A stretch of 61,827 bases of DNA. Origin: Bacteroidaceae bacterium (GTDB taxonomy: Bacteria > Bacteroidota > Bacteroidia > Bacteroidales > Bacteroidaceae). Each line of letters begins with the position of its first letter. Position 1 is the stretch's first letter. The position numbers and the translations under genes are program-made. Shown here piece by piece: positions 1 through 8,314 of the stretch. The DNA is taken from NCBI GenBank assembly GCA_017616445.1, contig JAFZYE010000023.1, positions 1 through 61,827 on the forward strand, given 5' to 3'. The notes under the pieces were generated by a model. The model ran no database searches. It was not told where the DNA came from and saw only the letters and a list, made by a program, of their open reading frames with translations.

Positions 1-76
1 GATGCTTGAAGATGCAGCGGAGTCGCCGCCAGACACCTCGGAAAGCTGAAAAGGGGGCTTGTCACATGTAATGAAG

Positions 77-110
77 CATCCCAACTCCTGTGTCACAAAG
101 AGTTGGGATG
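77..110 (-). terminator. Hairpin downstream of the DUF6266-like gene
   Basis: A perfect 11-bp stem (77-87 with 100-110, catcccaactc / gagttgggatg) with a 12-nt loop sits 14 nt past the stop codon of the minus-strand gene ending at 124. No clear T-run follows on the minus strand, so the terminator role is inferred from position and stem strength. The first 76 bases hold nothing I can identify. Confidence 0.6.
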
Positions 111-123
111 GGGTGCCCTATGT

Positions 124-867
124 TTAGCGGACAGTAATAAATTTTTTTACTTTCCCATAGCTTTCGGCTGCAGTCATGAGGGCTTCATCTGTCGTGAATT
201 GCTGATAATAGGTACAATGAGTGACGAGGGTTTGGCGTGAGGCGTGCCCATCAACGACACGAACCAGCGCAAATCCAGACATATCGTCAGCAAACATTGA
301 GCCTGACAATACGAGGCAACCGTTGCTAAACGCAATCTTCACCTCGTCTGTTTGCTTGTTTATCTCGATTACCTTTGTCCTGATGGACGGGATCTTCATT
401 TCTCCCATTTCTTCTACTTGCTGAAACACATAGAGCAGAAGCTCCCCGATTTGAGCGTCTGATTCAACAAGGGTGGTCAGCAGGGCAGGCTCACCTTGAA
501 ACTCTCCCAGTTGGTAGTCGAAGGAAGGCAGAGAACCGTCGCTTACCACCATACCTTGTAGCAGCACGGCTGTACTTTTCCCGTTCTTCCATTCTGGTAA
601 GTAAATATGTGGCAAATAGTTGTTCACGTGCAAGAACTGACGTTGAGCAGACGACTTTGTGCCTTCGAAATACACCCTTTCCGTTTGCTTCATCACGCCC
701 CACAACTGATTCAGGTTCAGGAAATGCATCAACTGCCGAAACTGTCCTTCTGTCTTCGTTTTGTTTTTCTTGTTATTTGCTGTTCGTACAATCATTTTCC
801 CGTTTGCAGGATAGAAGGTCATTTCGCCTACTTTCCCTACGACCTCTCCATTGATTAACTGTGCCAT
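124..867 (-). CDS. DUF6266-like protein of unknown function
   Basis: Full-length 247-aa reading frame with no signal peptide or membrane segment. The N-terminus (GEVVGKVGEMTFYPANGKMIV followed by RTANN) resembles the 'G-x-x-GKVG-x-x-x-F/Y-x-x-x-G-x-x-I/V-R' opening of Bacteroidales DUF6266 proteins, whose function is unknown. The rest is mixed beta-rich sequence without a catalytic motif I recognise. It stands alone, with a hairpin after its stop and a repeat-filled intergenic region before its start. I found no TAnnTTTG box directly upstream on this strand. The family assignment is by resemblance from memory, so it is tentative; the reading frame itself looks real because of its length and its isolation from other genes. 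Confidence 0.6.
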   Translation of the reverse strand: MAQLINGEVVGKVGEMTFYPANGKMIVRTANNKKNKTKTEGQFRQLMHFLNLNQLWGVMKQTERVYFEGTKSSAQRQFLHVNNYLPHIYLPEWKNGKSTAVLLQGMVVSDGSLPSFDYQLGEFQGEPALLTTLVESDAQIGELLLYVFQQVEEMGEMKIPSIRTKVIEINKQTDEVKIAFSNGCLVLSGSMFADDMSGFALVRVVDGHASRQTLVTHCTYYQQFTTDEALMTAAESYGKVKKFITVR

Positions 868-999
868 AATCTTTGTGTTATTGTATGTATTATAATATTA
901 ATATGTTTAAATTTAATTCCATTATCTATTTTCCTTTATTTTTGCCAATCTCCTACTCTAATCTTTCTCAAATTCGACTCCATTACAGCTTGTCTCCAT

Positions 1000-1265
1000 C
1001 TTATGTTCATCTTATGTTCTTCTTATGTTCTTCTTATGTTCAACTCATATTCAACTTATGTTCAGCTCATATTCACCTCCGATTTACCTCATTATTATAT
1101 AGGGAAGATATAGGGAACTTCTTGGGTACTTATAGGGTATTTCTTGGGTAATTCTTAGGTTACCTACCTTTGAGATGTCTTAGAGAGGGTATAGCGATAT
1201 CCTTGACAAGGACATAAGATGAATATGATGATTGCCTGAGATGCGGATGTGAGAAGAATATGTTT
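1000..1265. repeat. 11-nt periodic array, pyrimidine-rich then purine-rich
   Basis: Units of 11 nt run head to tail: seven of the cttatgttcat type at 1000-1076, then six of the atatagggaag / ttcttgggtac type at 1097-1162. At about 1208-1262 purine-rich units follow (ataagatgaat, ctgagatgcgg, atgtgagaaga). The right arm is roughly complementary to the left, so a long imperfect hairpin is possible. Open frames across it look like products of the repeat rather than genes. The rest of the 868-1531 gap (868-999 and 1266-1531) is A/T-rich and holds nothing I recognise. Confidence 0.8.
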
Positions 1266-1531
1266 GTCCTTTTTGTTCATAGTGATTTGGTTATTATTAA
1301 TTTCGCTACAAATATACAACTTTTTCATAATATATTTCTGAAAACATGATTTTTTTTGAAAAATTACCTGTTTTTTATGCTTTTTCCTCCTCGTTTTGCA
1401 ATTTTGAAGTGATTTTTTTGCACGCCAGTAAATTTCTCGAATTTCATAAATACGGAGATTAAAGAAAACCAAGAAAAGTAGTAAGACAAACACAGAATTT
1501 TACTGGCGAGACTGTTTTTTCCCAATAATTG

Positions 1532-1563
1532 TTTGGCAGTTTCATTAAAATGTGTTAAATTTG
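1532..1563 (+). promoter_or_regulatory. Bacteroidales promoter for the secreted-protein cluster
   Basis: TTTG at 1532-1535 and TAAATTTG at 1556-1563 are 20 nt apart, the spacing of the Bacteroidetes primary sigma factor consensus. The leader to the start at 1723 is about 150 nt and contains a 7-bp hairpin (gatgtct ... agacatc, about 1577-1609). Confidence 0.75.
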
Positions 1564-1722
1564 CAGCGTCCAGTCGGATGTCTAAAAGGATTGATGATGG
1601 GCAGACATCATAGGAAGGTGGTTATTATGTAACAGACCCTCACACTTTTCTGTTGTGTCTTGAGGTAAATTAAGTGCAATCATTCGGCCAAGGAGGGAAG
1701 CCGATAGTTAGAATCAAACAGA

Positions 1723-2343
1723 ATGATACGGTTGAAACGAAGTGCAATTCTACTTTTTGCTCTGCTGCTTGGCTTTGGTTATTCTTCAGACCTATGTGCG
1801 CAGACTGAGAATAAGGGCAATCAAAAGACAATCAACTTGCGTACCAAGGATGGGCGTGAGTTCCAATTCAAATTCTCTAAGTTTTTGGGCATCAAATGTG
1901 AACTTCACGAACTGACGGTCTCATACGGAACGGGTGATGTGGAGGAGATTACGGTGTCTGAACTGACATGGCCAAAAAATGATTATGAGTCTGCCTACTA
2001 CAAACAAGAAGTATATAAGACAGAAGTAGTGGGAACTGTGACTGTGAATGTGGACGATGGTGCTGTCATCACGTTCACCGACCAGTCTACTGGTATTAAG
2101 GATATGCCAGCAGAGGCTGTAGCAGGAAAGACACGCATCGAGATGCGGAGCGCTACCGAACTGCATGTATATGGCATGATGCCAACAGACCGCATTCATG
2201 TCTATGCCATGAATGGTAGTACGGTGAAAGCTCAGGTGAGTACCAGCGGTAATGAGGCAGATGTCAGCCTGGCTGCGCTGCCTGCTGGCATCTATGTAGT
2301 GAAAGTAAACAAAGATTGTACGATTAAAATTCAGAAACGATGA
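1723..2343 (+). CDS. Small secreted protein with C-terminal sorting-type domain
   Basis: 206 aa with an N-terminal signal peptide (hydrophobic LLFALLLGFGYSS, likely cut after LCAQ). Residues 34-60 carry a 'NLRTKDGREFQFKFS' motif, the 'hydrophobic-x-KDG' opening common in secreted Bacteroidales proteins. The last 50 residues (LHVYGMMPTDRIHVYAMNGS ... LPAGIYVVKVN ... KIQKR) match the pattern of type IX secretion or type-A sorting domains, with the 'LPAGIYVVKV' core and a basic end. It is therefore probably exported to the surface. No enzymatic motif is visible. Its stop overlaps the next start (ATGA), so it is translationally coupled to the fasciclin-like protein. Confidence 0.8.
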   Translation: MIRLKRSAILLFALLLGFGYSSDLCAQTENKGNQKTINLRTKDGREFQFKFSKFLGIKCELHELTVSYGTGDVEEITVSELTWPKNDYESAYYKQEVYKTEVVGTVTVNVDDGAVITFTDQSTGIKDMPAEAVAGKTRIEMRSATELHVYGMMPTDRIHVYAMNGSTVKAQVSTSGNEADVSLAALPAGIYVVKVNKDCTIKIQKR

Positions 2344-4256
2344 GACATAAGATACTTACTACGTTGATTGCCATAGCTGTTAGCATGGCAGCAACGGCAC
2401 AAGACTTTATCACGGTGACCGGCAGTGGGTTACCGGAAAGAAGCGGAGACGCTATCCCCATTGACCAGATTGATAGCATCACCTACGATACCTATCAAAT
2501 TCCCATGTTGCCCGAACTGATGGCAAAAAATGAACGCATCAGCCTGTTCTGCGCAGCCATGATGCTGACTGGTGCCAACAACTTAATGTATTGGTTCAAT
2601 GATGAGAGTTATAGTATTTCTTCTGATTCAACATCATGGGATAACGGACGCCCATATTATATTGGAGGTGATTATGACATTGTAGCTTATCCAAGAGATC
2701 GTCGCTACTACTACACCGTGTTTGCTGAAACCAATGATGTGTTTGCAGCCAAGGGTATCAACAATCTGGATGACCTCAAGGCTTATGCTAAGCAGATATA
2801 TGATGCTATCTATCCTGAAGATGCCAACATCACAGATCCGACCGACCGTAGAAACTCTCTCAATCGCTTCGTGTCATATCACATCTTGAACCGTCGTGTC
2901 GATTACTATGGGGCGACAGCAGTCGATGGAGCGAACAGCACGTTGGCGACGTATTTCAACCGCACCCTCATGGACATCTCAGATTGGTATGAGACCATGA
3001 TGCCTTATTCTACCATGAAGTTCTCTTTCCCAAATGGTAGCGAGGAAGGACTTTACATCAACCGCCGAGGTGTGCAAGACAGAGCTGACGAGCAGGGGGT
3101 GAAAATCCGTGGAGCCAAAGTAATCATGCCAACTGATGCAAATTATACAGACCTAAACGGTCATTATTATTATGTAGATGACATCGTGTATTACAATCAG
3201 GAGGTTTTAGGCGGTGAATTGTGGCGTGTGGATGCAACAACCCTTTCCCCTGATTTTATGAGGCCTGTTAGTGGTGGACTGGCTCGAGGACACTATACTC
3301 GAAGCAATATCGAAGGTGGGAAATATGGAGAAAGTTCAATGTCGCCTGACCCTGCGAAGAACACACGTACTTGTGTCGGCTTTAAGACGGACTTTATTGA
3401 GAATTTCGAATTTGATGGCGCATTTACACATCTTCACGTACGTCCACGTTCGCTCCAATTCTGGTCGTATGCTGGCGATGAGGTAATGATTCAAGGTTTG
3501 TATGATGTGACCATCAAACTGCCTCCGATGCCTGAAGGCGATTACGAAATCAGGCAGGGTATTTGTACCGGTTTCGAAAATTGGGGAGCTGTTCAGTACT
3601 ATCTTGACGGAGTTTCGCAAAGCGACTTTACACCCATCTGTATGAGCGGTAATAGTTTAATGTCTGGTGACCTGGGACGAGTAACATACGATCCTAAGAG
3701 GTATCGGTATTCTCAGTATAATGATCTGCTTCTGGTGTTCACGCAAACCCAACTCGTCGTTATTAAGAATATTCAGAATGAAGTGAATCCTGAAACCCAT
3801 ATCATAGAGGGTCGGAGTTATCAGATTCACATGGTTTTGGAAGATATACTTATCGATGCCTATCAGAAACGAGAATTCAATGAGGCTTCCGGTTATTATA
3901 TGTTTGGTGAAACAACGCTCACGAATCATGCGACAGGCGAGGCCATCACGATGGAACAATATAGTGAATGGCAGAATCACGCATACGAGCAAGCCATCGA
4001 CTTATTCGGAAAACAATTGAAGGCAGATGCCAAGAACTGGATGGCTGGCCCTAAAGAGTATTCTCCAGGTGGAGGCACACCATTCTCACAACTTCCCAAT
4101 ACCATCCGTCGTATCGTCGGACGCATCCATTCTGATGGACATACCGACCATTACCTGCGCATTCGCCAACTAATGGGGTCAAGCCAGTCAGCACTTCCAT
4201 TAGACTATTTAGAGTTTGTGCCTGTTTCGCTGCTTGAAAAGAATACAGAAGAATAA
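2340..4256 (+). CDS. Secreted fasciclin-domain-like protein
   Basis: 638 aa with signal peptide (MRHKILTTLIAIAVSMAATA-QD). After the 'ITVTGSGLPE...IDQIDSITY' opening, residues about 110-200 look like a FAS1/fasciclin repeat: 'YYTVFAETNDVFAAKGI' matches the 'TVFAPTNDAF' H1 motif and 'LNRFVSYHILNRRV' matches the 'LLxYHI' H2 motif. The second half is beta-rich, with 'LPPMPEGDYEIRQG' and a C-terminal 'RIRQLMGSSQSALPLDYLEFVP' segment, and may hold a second degenerate repeat. FAS1 proteins mediate adhesion or ligand binding outside the cell; a surface role is inferred. It overlaps the preceding gene by 4 nt and lies 20 nt before the next, so the three probably form one operon. No sorting domain is obvious at its end. 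Confidence 0.75.
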   Translation: MRHKILTTLIAIAVSMAATAQDFITVTGSGLPERSGDAIPIDQIDSITYDTYQIPMLPELMAKNERISLFCAAMMLTGANNLMYWFNDESYSISSDSTSWDNGRPYYIGGDYDIVAYPRDRRYYYTVFAETNDVFAAKGINNLDDLKAYAKQIYDAIYPEDANITDPTDRRNSLNRFVSYHILNRRVDYYGATAVDGANSTLATYFNRTLMDISDWYETMMPYSTMKFSFPNGSEEGLYINRRGVQDRADEQGVKIRGAKVIMPTDANYTDLNGHYYYVDDIVYYNQEVLGGELWRVDATTLSPDFMRPVSGGLARGHYTRSNIEGGKYGESSMSPDPAKNTRTCVGFKTDFIENFEFDGAFTHLHVRPRSLQFWSYAGDEVMIQGLYDVTIKLPPMPEGDYEIRQGICTGFENWGAVQYYLDGVSQSDFTPICMSGNSLMSGDLGRVTYDPKRYRYSQYNDLLLVFTQTQLVVIKNIQNEVNPETHIIEGRSYQIHMVLEDILIDAYQKREFNEASGYYMFGETTLTNHATGEAITMEQYSEWQNHAYEQAIDLFGKQLKADAKNWMAGPKEYSPGGGTPFSQLPNTIRRIVGRIHSDGHTDHYLRIRQLMGSSQSALPLDYLEFVPVSLLEKNTEE

Positions 4257-4276
4257 GATGTTTAATAATATAAAAG

Positions 4277-5782
4277 ATGAATAAGATGAAACGAACAATC
4301 ATATCGTGCCTGACATTGATGCTGGCTATCAGCTTATCTGCCCAGCAAAACATCGGACAGGCCATCACTGTACACATGAAAGATGGGACAAAAGTCGTTT
4401 ATCAAGCAGGAACCCGACTAGGCCTTAATGTGTGGGGCGACTTTGAAAAGGAAACGATTTCGAATTTCCCAAATCCGGGAGAAGAACCGACCGTCAGAAA
4501 AGAAATGACAATGGGCAGCGTGAACTTTCAATCGTTGAGTGACTACGGTGAAGAAGCATCATACATCGCTGTTGAGCGTTTAGCTCCTGGTCAGTATTCG
4601 GCAAAGATGAAGGTAAATTCTTCTTTTGGTTCCAATCATGTCTCCGGCACATGTATCAGTACCAAGGAAAACCCCACATGGGGAGAAGATGGCATTGGGA
4701 AAAAACAGACCTACGACTACTGCATCTTTGGGGCAAAGCCGGAAAAACTCTCCATCGATGAGGAGGAGCGCTGGTGTGACTATCCGCTCGAACTGGGGCA
4801 GACCTATTATGTCCGTCCATTTGCGGCAGTCTATTACAATCCAGACGCTACAAATGCAGATCCCAATAACCGTGTCTATACCACGTTTTATGGCGAAGAA
4901 CTGAACTTCCGGGTGCCCGACAGCATCAGCGACCACTACTGGTACTACAACGGCAGTATGTATTGTGGCAGATACACCTCCGGTGCAATGGTGGCAACCC
5001 AGGAAGCATGGAATGTGTTTTCTGCCAAACATGCAGGCAAAGTACTTGAAGATATTAACAATTACTACTTCCGCTACAAGAGTCTTGACGGACTTTTGAG
5101 TGATTACATCGCAACAGGAGCAGCAGTTGTCCGCAGAGCTGAAACATACGATGATGGAACAGTCTATTTCGTAGACGAAGTTCCCGATGCATTCATTGAC
5201 TTTGTGAATGCTTACTATCAGCAGGAGAACACGCCTCAAGAAATGGTGTACCAACACTTAATAAGCTATTTGGCAGAAGGTGGTGAAACATCTGGAAGAT
5301 ATACAAAGAGTGCTGTATTGGGGCAGATTGCGAATGTTGACCCCTCATGGAATATCCCAACAAACAGTTATCTGTACGTAACTCCTACAACTGCCTCAGC
5401 AAATCCGACGGTTGGTATTGAACTTCCGAAATTTGTACCAGGAAAGTATAAGATTCTGATAACAATGGCTCCAGAAACGGTAGCAGAGAACAACGAGGAG
5501 AATGCTTCAAAATTCCTGCCGTCAAAGTTCCGCATAACCCTTTACGAGGCAAACTTGAACAATAATGAATATCCCACTGGGGGTGCGAGAATGACGAATG
5601 CAGAAGGGGGAAATGATTTTATTATACCTGCAGACAAAACCAGCACCATTGAATTGGAGTATGAGTTTACATCCTATCGTGCAATTATTCAGTTGCAAGC
5701 AAACGTATTATCAAAAGATCGCTCAACTTATTCAAGATGTTTGCGTATAGCGGAAATCCGCCTTGTGCCTGTTGTAGAATAA
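4277..5782 (+). CDS. Secreted protein of unknown function
   Basis: 501 aa. It could start at 4277 (MNKMKRT) or at the internal ATG 4286 (MKRTIIS); both give a signal peptide ending near SLSAQ. The mature N-terminus 'AITVHMKDGTKVVYQ' repeats the KDG motif of the first gene of this cluster. Residues about 90-200 look like a beta-sandwich (APGQYSAKMKVNSS..., LGQTYYVRPFAAVYY, typical of Bacteroidales Ig/FN3-like folds). The C-terminal 130 residues are beta-rich ('PKFVPGKYKILITM...', 'ELEYEFTSYRAIIQLQ') and ends 'RIAEIRLVPVVE', similar in flavour to the end of the fasciclin-like neighbour. No enzyme motif was found. Third gene of the secreted cluster; a C-rich hairpin follows the stop codon. Confidence 0.75.
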   Translation: MNKMKRTIISCLTLMLAISLSAQQNIGQAITVHMKDGTKVVYQAGTRLGLNVWGDFEKETISNFPNPGEEPTVRKEMTMGSVNFQSLSDYGEEASYIAVERLAPGQYSAKMKVNSSFGSNHVSGTCISTKENPTWGEDGIGKKQTYDYCIFGAKPEKLSIDEEERWCDYPLELGQTYYVRPFAAVYYNPDATNADPNNRVYTTFYGEELNFRVPDSISDHYWYYNGSMYCGRYTSGAMVATQEAWNVFSAKHAGKVLEDINNYYFRYKSLDGLLSDYIATGAAVVRRAETYDDGTVYFVDEVPDAFIDFVNAYYQQENTPQEMVYQHLISYLAEGGETSGRYTKSAVLGQIANVDPSWNIPTNSYLYVTPTTASANPTVGIELPKFVPGKYKILITMAPETVAENNEENASKFLPSKFRITLYEANLNNNEYPTGGARMTNAEGGNDFIIPADKTSTIELEYEFTSYRAIIQLQANVLSKDRSTYSRCLRIAEIRLVPVVE

Positions 5783-5785
5783 CAA

Positions 5786-5822
5786 GCCCCTCTCCCCGCT
5801 CCCCCCGAATAGGGGGAGGGCT
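5786..5822. repeat. C-rich hairpin after a stop codon (copy 1)
   Basis: It begins 3 nt after the stop codon at 5782. A C-rich left arm pairs with a G-rich right arm around gaat (cccccc / aggggga, extended by gccc...gggc). It belongs to the family also seen at 7985, 8131, 11643, 25032, 38720 and 50756. A role in 3'-end formation or mRNA stability is inferred from position. Confidence 0.7.
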
Positions 5823-5956
5823 TTAGGCAATAGATTTTATCTCGTTCTCCAACCAAACATGATAGCATCGCAGCTCGGCTGCGGTGCTGTCGTTGTAAAA
5901 ATACACGAATGAAGAGTGAAAAATCGTCAAATCGTAAATAAATCGTCAATTGTAAA

Positions 5957-5986
5957 TTGTCAAATAGTAAATTATTTGTACCTTTG
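5957..5986 (+). promoter_or_regulatory. Promoter embedded in heptad repeats
   Basis: TTG at 5957-5959, 19 nt spacer, TACCTTTG at 5979-5986. The spacer is part of a 7-nt phased run (attgtaa, attgtca, aatagta, aattatt). It fixes the start of the downstream gene at 6039, because the longer open frame (from 5916) begins upstream of the promoter. The same cassette recurs before rimP and rplS. Confidence 0.8.
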
Positions 5987-6038
5987 CAGTTCCAAAACAA
6001 AGAATGTGTATCACAAATTTATTATTTCTTACAAAACC

Positions 6039-8129
6039 ATGAGAGTTATTTACACTATTGCAATGATGTTGATCAGCATGACGATGCTGGCACAGTCTTC
6101 TTTTGTTCCGCAGAGCTGGTCGAAGTCATCAGACGAGAACGGCACTGTTTACCGTCAGAGTGACGGTCTTACTTTGTATAAACACACCAAGAGCAGTGAG
6201 CACTTCGATGTGTATTACGGCACAGGTTATGGAAAGACTCCTCCTGACAAGTTGACCAGTTCAAATGCGTTGTATGTGAACGTGAGCGATTTGCTGCAGA
6301 AGGCAGAGTCGTTCTTTGACTTGTATGTCAATCAGCTGAAATTTGCGGACTTGAGTTCGAAGACAAAGCTGAATCAGTATAAGATGATTATCTGTCTGTT
6401 GCACGATACGGGTTGGACGGCTACAGGCTCGGGCTATGACAACCAGATTGGTGCGCTGTGGGTAACTCCAAGCACTTGTCACCCTGTGGGACAGACCATC
6501 GCACATGAAATTGGTCACTCATTCCAGTATCAGGTCTATTGTGACCTTGGCGGCTATACGGGTTTCCGTCAGTCAGTGGGTAACGGCTCTTCGTTCTGGG
6601 AGCAGACGGCTCAGTGGCAGTCGGTTCAGGCATATCCTGACCAGATGATTTCACAGAGTATCGGATTGTGGCAGCCTAACCACAACTATGCCTTCACCCA
6701 TGAGTGGCAACGCTATCAGAGCTATTGGCTCCATTACTATTGGACAGACAAATGGGGACTTGATGCCGTAGGTCGTGTATGGCGAGGTGGAACAGTATCG
6801 GGCGAGGACCCATGTCAGGTCTATATGCGTGTGTTCAAGGTGTCTGTGCAGGACTTCTACAAAGAGATTTACGACTATGCCAGCAAGATGGTGACCTACG
6901 ACCTGGATGCTATCCGCTCGTATGGCAAGGGTTCGATTGGTAAGTACACCTATAACTATGTGGATGTGGACGATGGCGCCATTCAGGTGGCTTATTCAAG
7001 TTGTCCGCAGAGCACAGGATTCAACGTCATTCCATTGCAGGTTCCGGCTGCAGGAACAGAAATCAAGACGATGTTTACTGCCTTGCCAGCAGGTACGGCT
7101 TTAGCGGCTGGCGATCCTGCCCAATATAACAATGGCGATAAGTACGTGGCTGCTAACGTGACGAAATACAACTCTTTCTCTGAAAGAACTCGTCGTGGAT
7201 TCCGACATGGATATGTGGCGCTCCTCAAGGATGGTTCGCGTGTGTACCAATCCGTGGATACGGTTTATGCAAAAGGACGTTCTTCGTCTGCTGTGAGCGA
7301 CACGACTACCTTCGTCATTCCAGAGAACACAGAGCGTCTGTGGTTTGTGGTGAGTCCCTCTCCTTCTGTCTATCTCGTGCATAAGTGGGACGAGAACATC
7401 ACAAACGACGACCAATGGCCTTATCAGGTGAAGTTCGAGAATACGGATGTCGTGGGTCATATTCCCACCGTTGACCTGAGCGACACATCGATTCAGCCAA
7501 GTGATGTCACACTGGACATCAACGTAGGCTTTAATGCTTCGAGCACAGAGTATCCAGGTACCGTGTATCAGCTGACATCCGAGCAATTAATTGCTATCGG
7601 TAAGGCGTTGAGAATTCAGCCAGCCGATATCAGCAAGAAATTGACTACATATAGCACCAGTCAGGCGAAGAATACCATCAATTTCGTGGCGCTCAACCCG
7701 AAGACCAACGCTGTGGTGAATAGCAACTCGACCGCAAACGGATACGGACATTGGTTCTCGAAGACAGGAACTGTATGTGGATGGGGTAATGATGCATACG
7801 TCTATTCAGAGATGGATGCCAATACGTTGGCCTTCACCATCGGACAATATCCGAACCACTGTAAGAACGGTGAGGTGTATCAGCTGGGACAGGGATTCCG
7901 GTATAAAAACAATGAAGGCAAAGTGGCTGTTGCTAAACTCATCTTCCATATTTATATAGGTGGGGTGCCGGCAGGAATCCAGACCCTTCCCCTTACCCCT
8001 CCCTCTATGGAGGGGAGTATATACAACCTTAATGGACAGAGAGTCTCTGTGAACTCAGTCTTCTCTGCGCCCTCTGTGCTCCCGAAGGGTGTGTATATTG
8101 TAGATGGAAAAAAAGTGTGGGTGAAGTGA
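6039..8129 (+). CDS. Secreted DUF6055/DUF4859 putative metallopeptidase
   Basis: 696 aa with signal peptide (RVIYTIAMMLISMTMLAQ). The N-terminal half matches the DUF6055 type: 'SEHFDVYYGTGYGKTPP' and the zinc-metallopeptidase motif HEIGH at residues 156-160 in 'GQTIAHEIGHSFQYQ', followed by 'GSSFWEQTAQWQSVQAYP', where E may be the third ligand region. The C-terminal third ('NGYGHWFSKTGTVCGWGND', 'FTIGQYPNHCKNGEVY') matches DUF4859. The last 40 residues form a sorting domain ('IYNLNGQRV...LPKGVYIVDGKKVWVK'). The role is inferred to be a surface-exposed peptidase or glycan-associated protein; no substrate is known. The linker before the sorting domain (residues about 648-661) is encoded by a C-rich hairpin of the intergenic family. 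The start at 6039 is chosen from the promoter position. Confidence 0.85.
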   Translation: MRVIYTIAMMLISMTMLAQSSFVPQSWSKSSDENGTVYRQSDGLTLYKHTKSSEHFDVYYGTGYGKTPPDKLTSSNALYVNVSDLLQKAESFFDLYVNQLKFADLSSKTKLNQYKMIICLLHDTGWTATGSGYDNQIGALWVTPSTCHPVGQTIAHEIGHSFQYQVYCDLGGYTGFRQSVGNGSSFWEQTAQWQSVQAYPDQMISQSIGLWQPNHNYAFTHEWQRYQSYWLHYYWTDKWGLDAVGRVWRGGTVSGEDPCQVYMRVFKVSVQDFYKEIYDYASKMVTYDLDAIRSYGKGSIGKYTYNYVDVDDGAIQVAYSSCPQSTGFNVIPLQVPAAGTEIKTMFTALPAGTALAAGDPAQYNNGDKYVAANVTKYNSFSERTRRGFRHGYVALLKDGSRVYQSVDTVYAKGRSSSAVSDTTTFVIPENTERLWFVVSPSPSVYLVHKWDENITNDDQWPYQVKFENTDVVGHIPTVDLSDTSIQPSDVTLDINVGFNASSTEYPGTVYQLTSEQLIAIGKALRIQPADISKKLTTYSTSQAKNTINFVALNPKTNAVVNSNSTANGYGHWFSKTGTVCGWGNDAYVYSEMDANTLAFTIGQYPNHCKNGEVYQLGQGFRYKNNEGKVAVAKLIFHIYIGGVPAGIQTLPLTPPSMEGSIYNLNGQRVSVNSVFSAPSVLPKGVYIVDGKKVWVK
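7985..8016. repeat. C-rich hairpin element inside coding sequence (copy 2)
   Basis: CCCCTCC (7996-8002) pairs with GGAGGGG (8009-8015) around ctctat. It lies in frame inside the DUF6055 gene and encodes the T-L-P-L-T-P-P-S-M-E-G-S linker between DUF4859 and the sorting domain. Elsewhere in the window the same family lies between genes. Confidence 0.75.
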
Positions 8130-8130
8130 G

Positions 8131-8158
8131 GACCCCCCGACCCCCTTTAGGGGGAGGA
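8131..8158. repeat. C-rich hairpin after a stop codon (copy 3)
   Basis: CCCCC ttta GGGGG (8141-8154) begins about 12 nt after the stop at 8129 and is preceded by a further accccccga run. It sits between the DUF6055 gene and the heptad array at 8184. Confidence 0.75.
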
Positions 8159-8183
8159 GAAAGTGAAAGTGTATAGTTTATAG

Positions 8184-8218
8184 TGAAAAGTGAAGAGTGA
8201 AAAGTGAAGAGTGAAAAG
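8184..8218. repeat. Heptad array (gtgaaaa/gtgaaga x5)
   Basis: Five exact 7-nt units alternate gtgaaaa and gtgaaga, followed by gttaggagttaag and an attatgcattatg run (to about 8255). No canonical promoter box is visible before the start at 8315. Confidence 0.85.
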
Positions 8219-8314
8219 TTAGGAGTTAAGAAATTATGCATTATGAATTATGCATTAGATAAATTTCCTGAAAAACTTCTTGCGAAGCGTTAACTCCTTG
8301 AAAAAGATATATTA

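Noticed and set aside
873-1493. Open frames on both strands in the first intergenic region
   Set aside because: They cross the 11-nt array, have no start context or motif, and their residues simply mirror the repeat.
5916-6038. Upstream extension of the DUF6055 protein
   Set aside because: It includes the promoter boxes and repeats; the ATG at 6039 begins a proper signal peptide.
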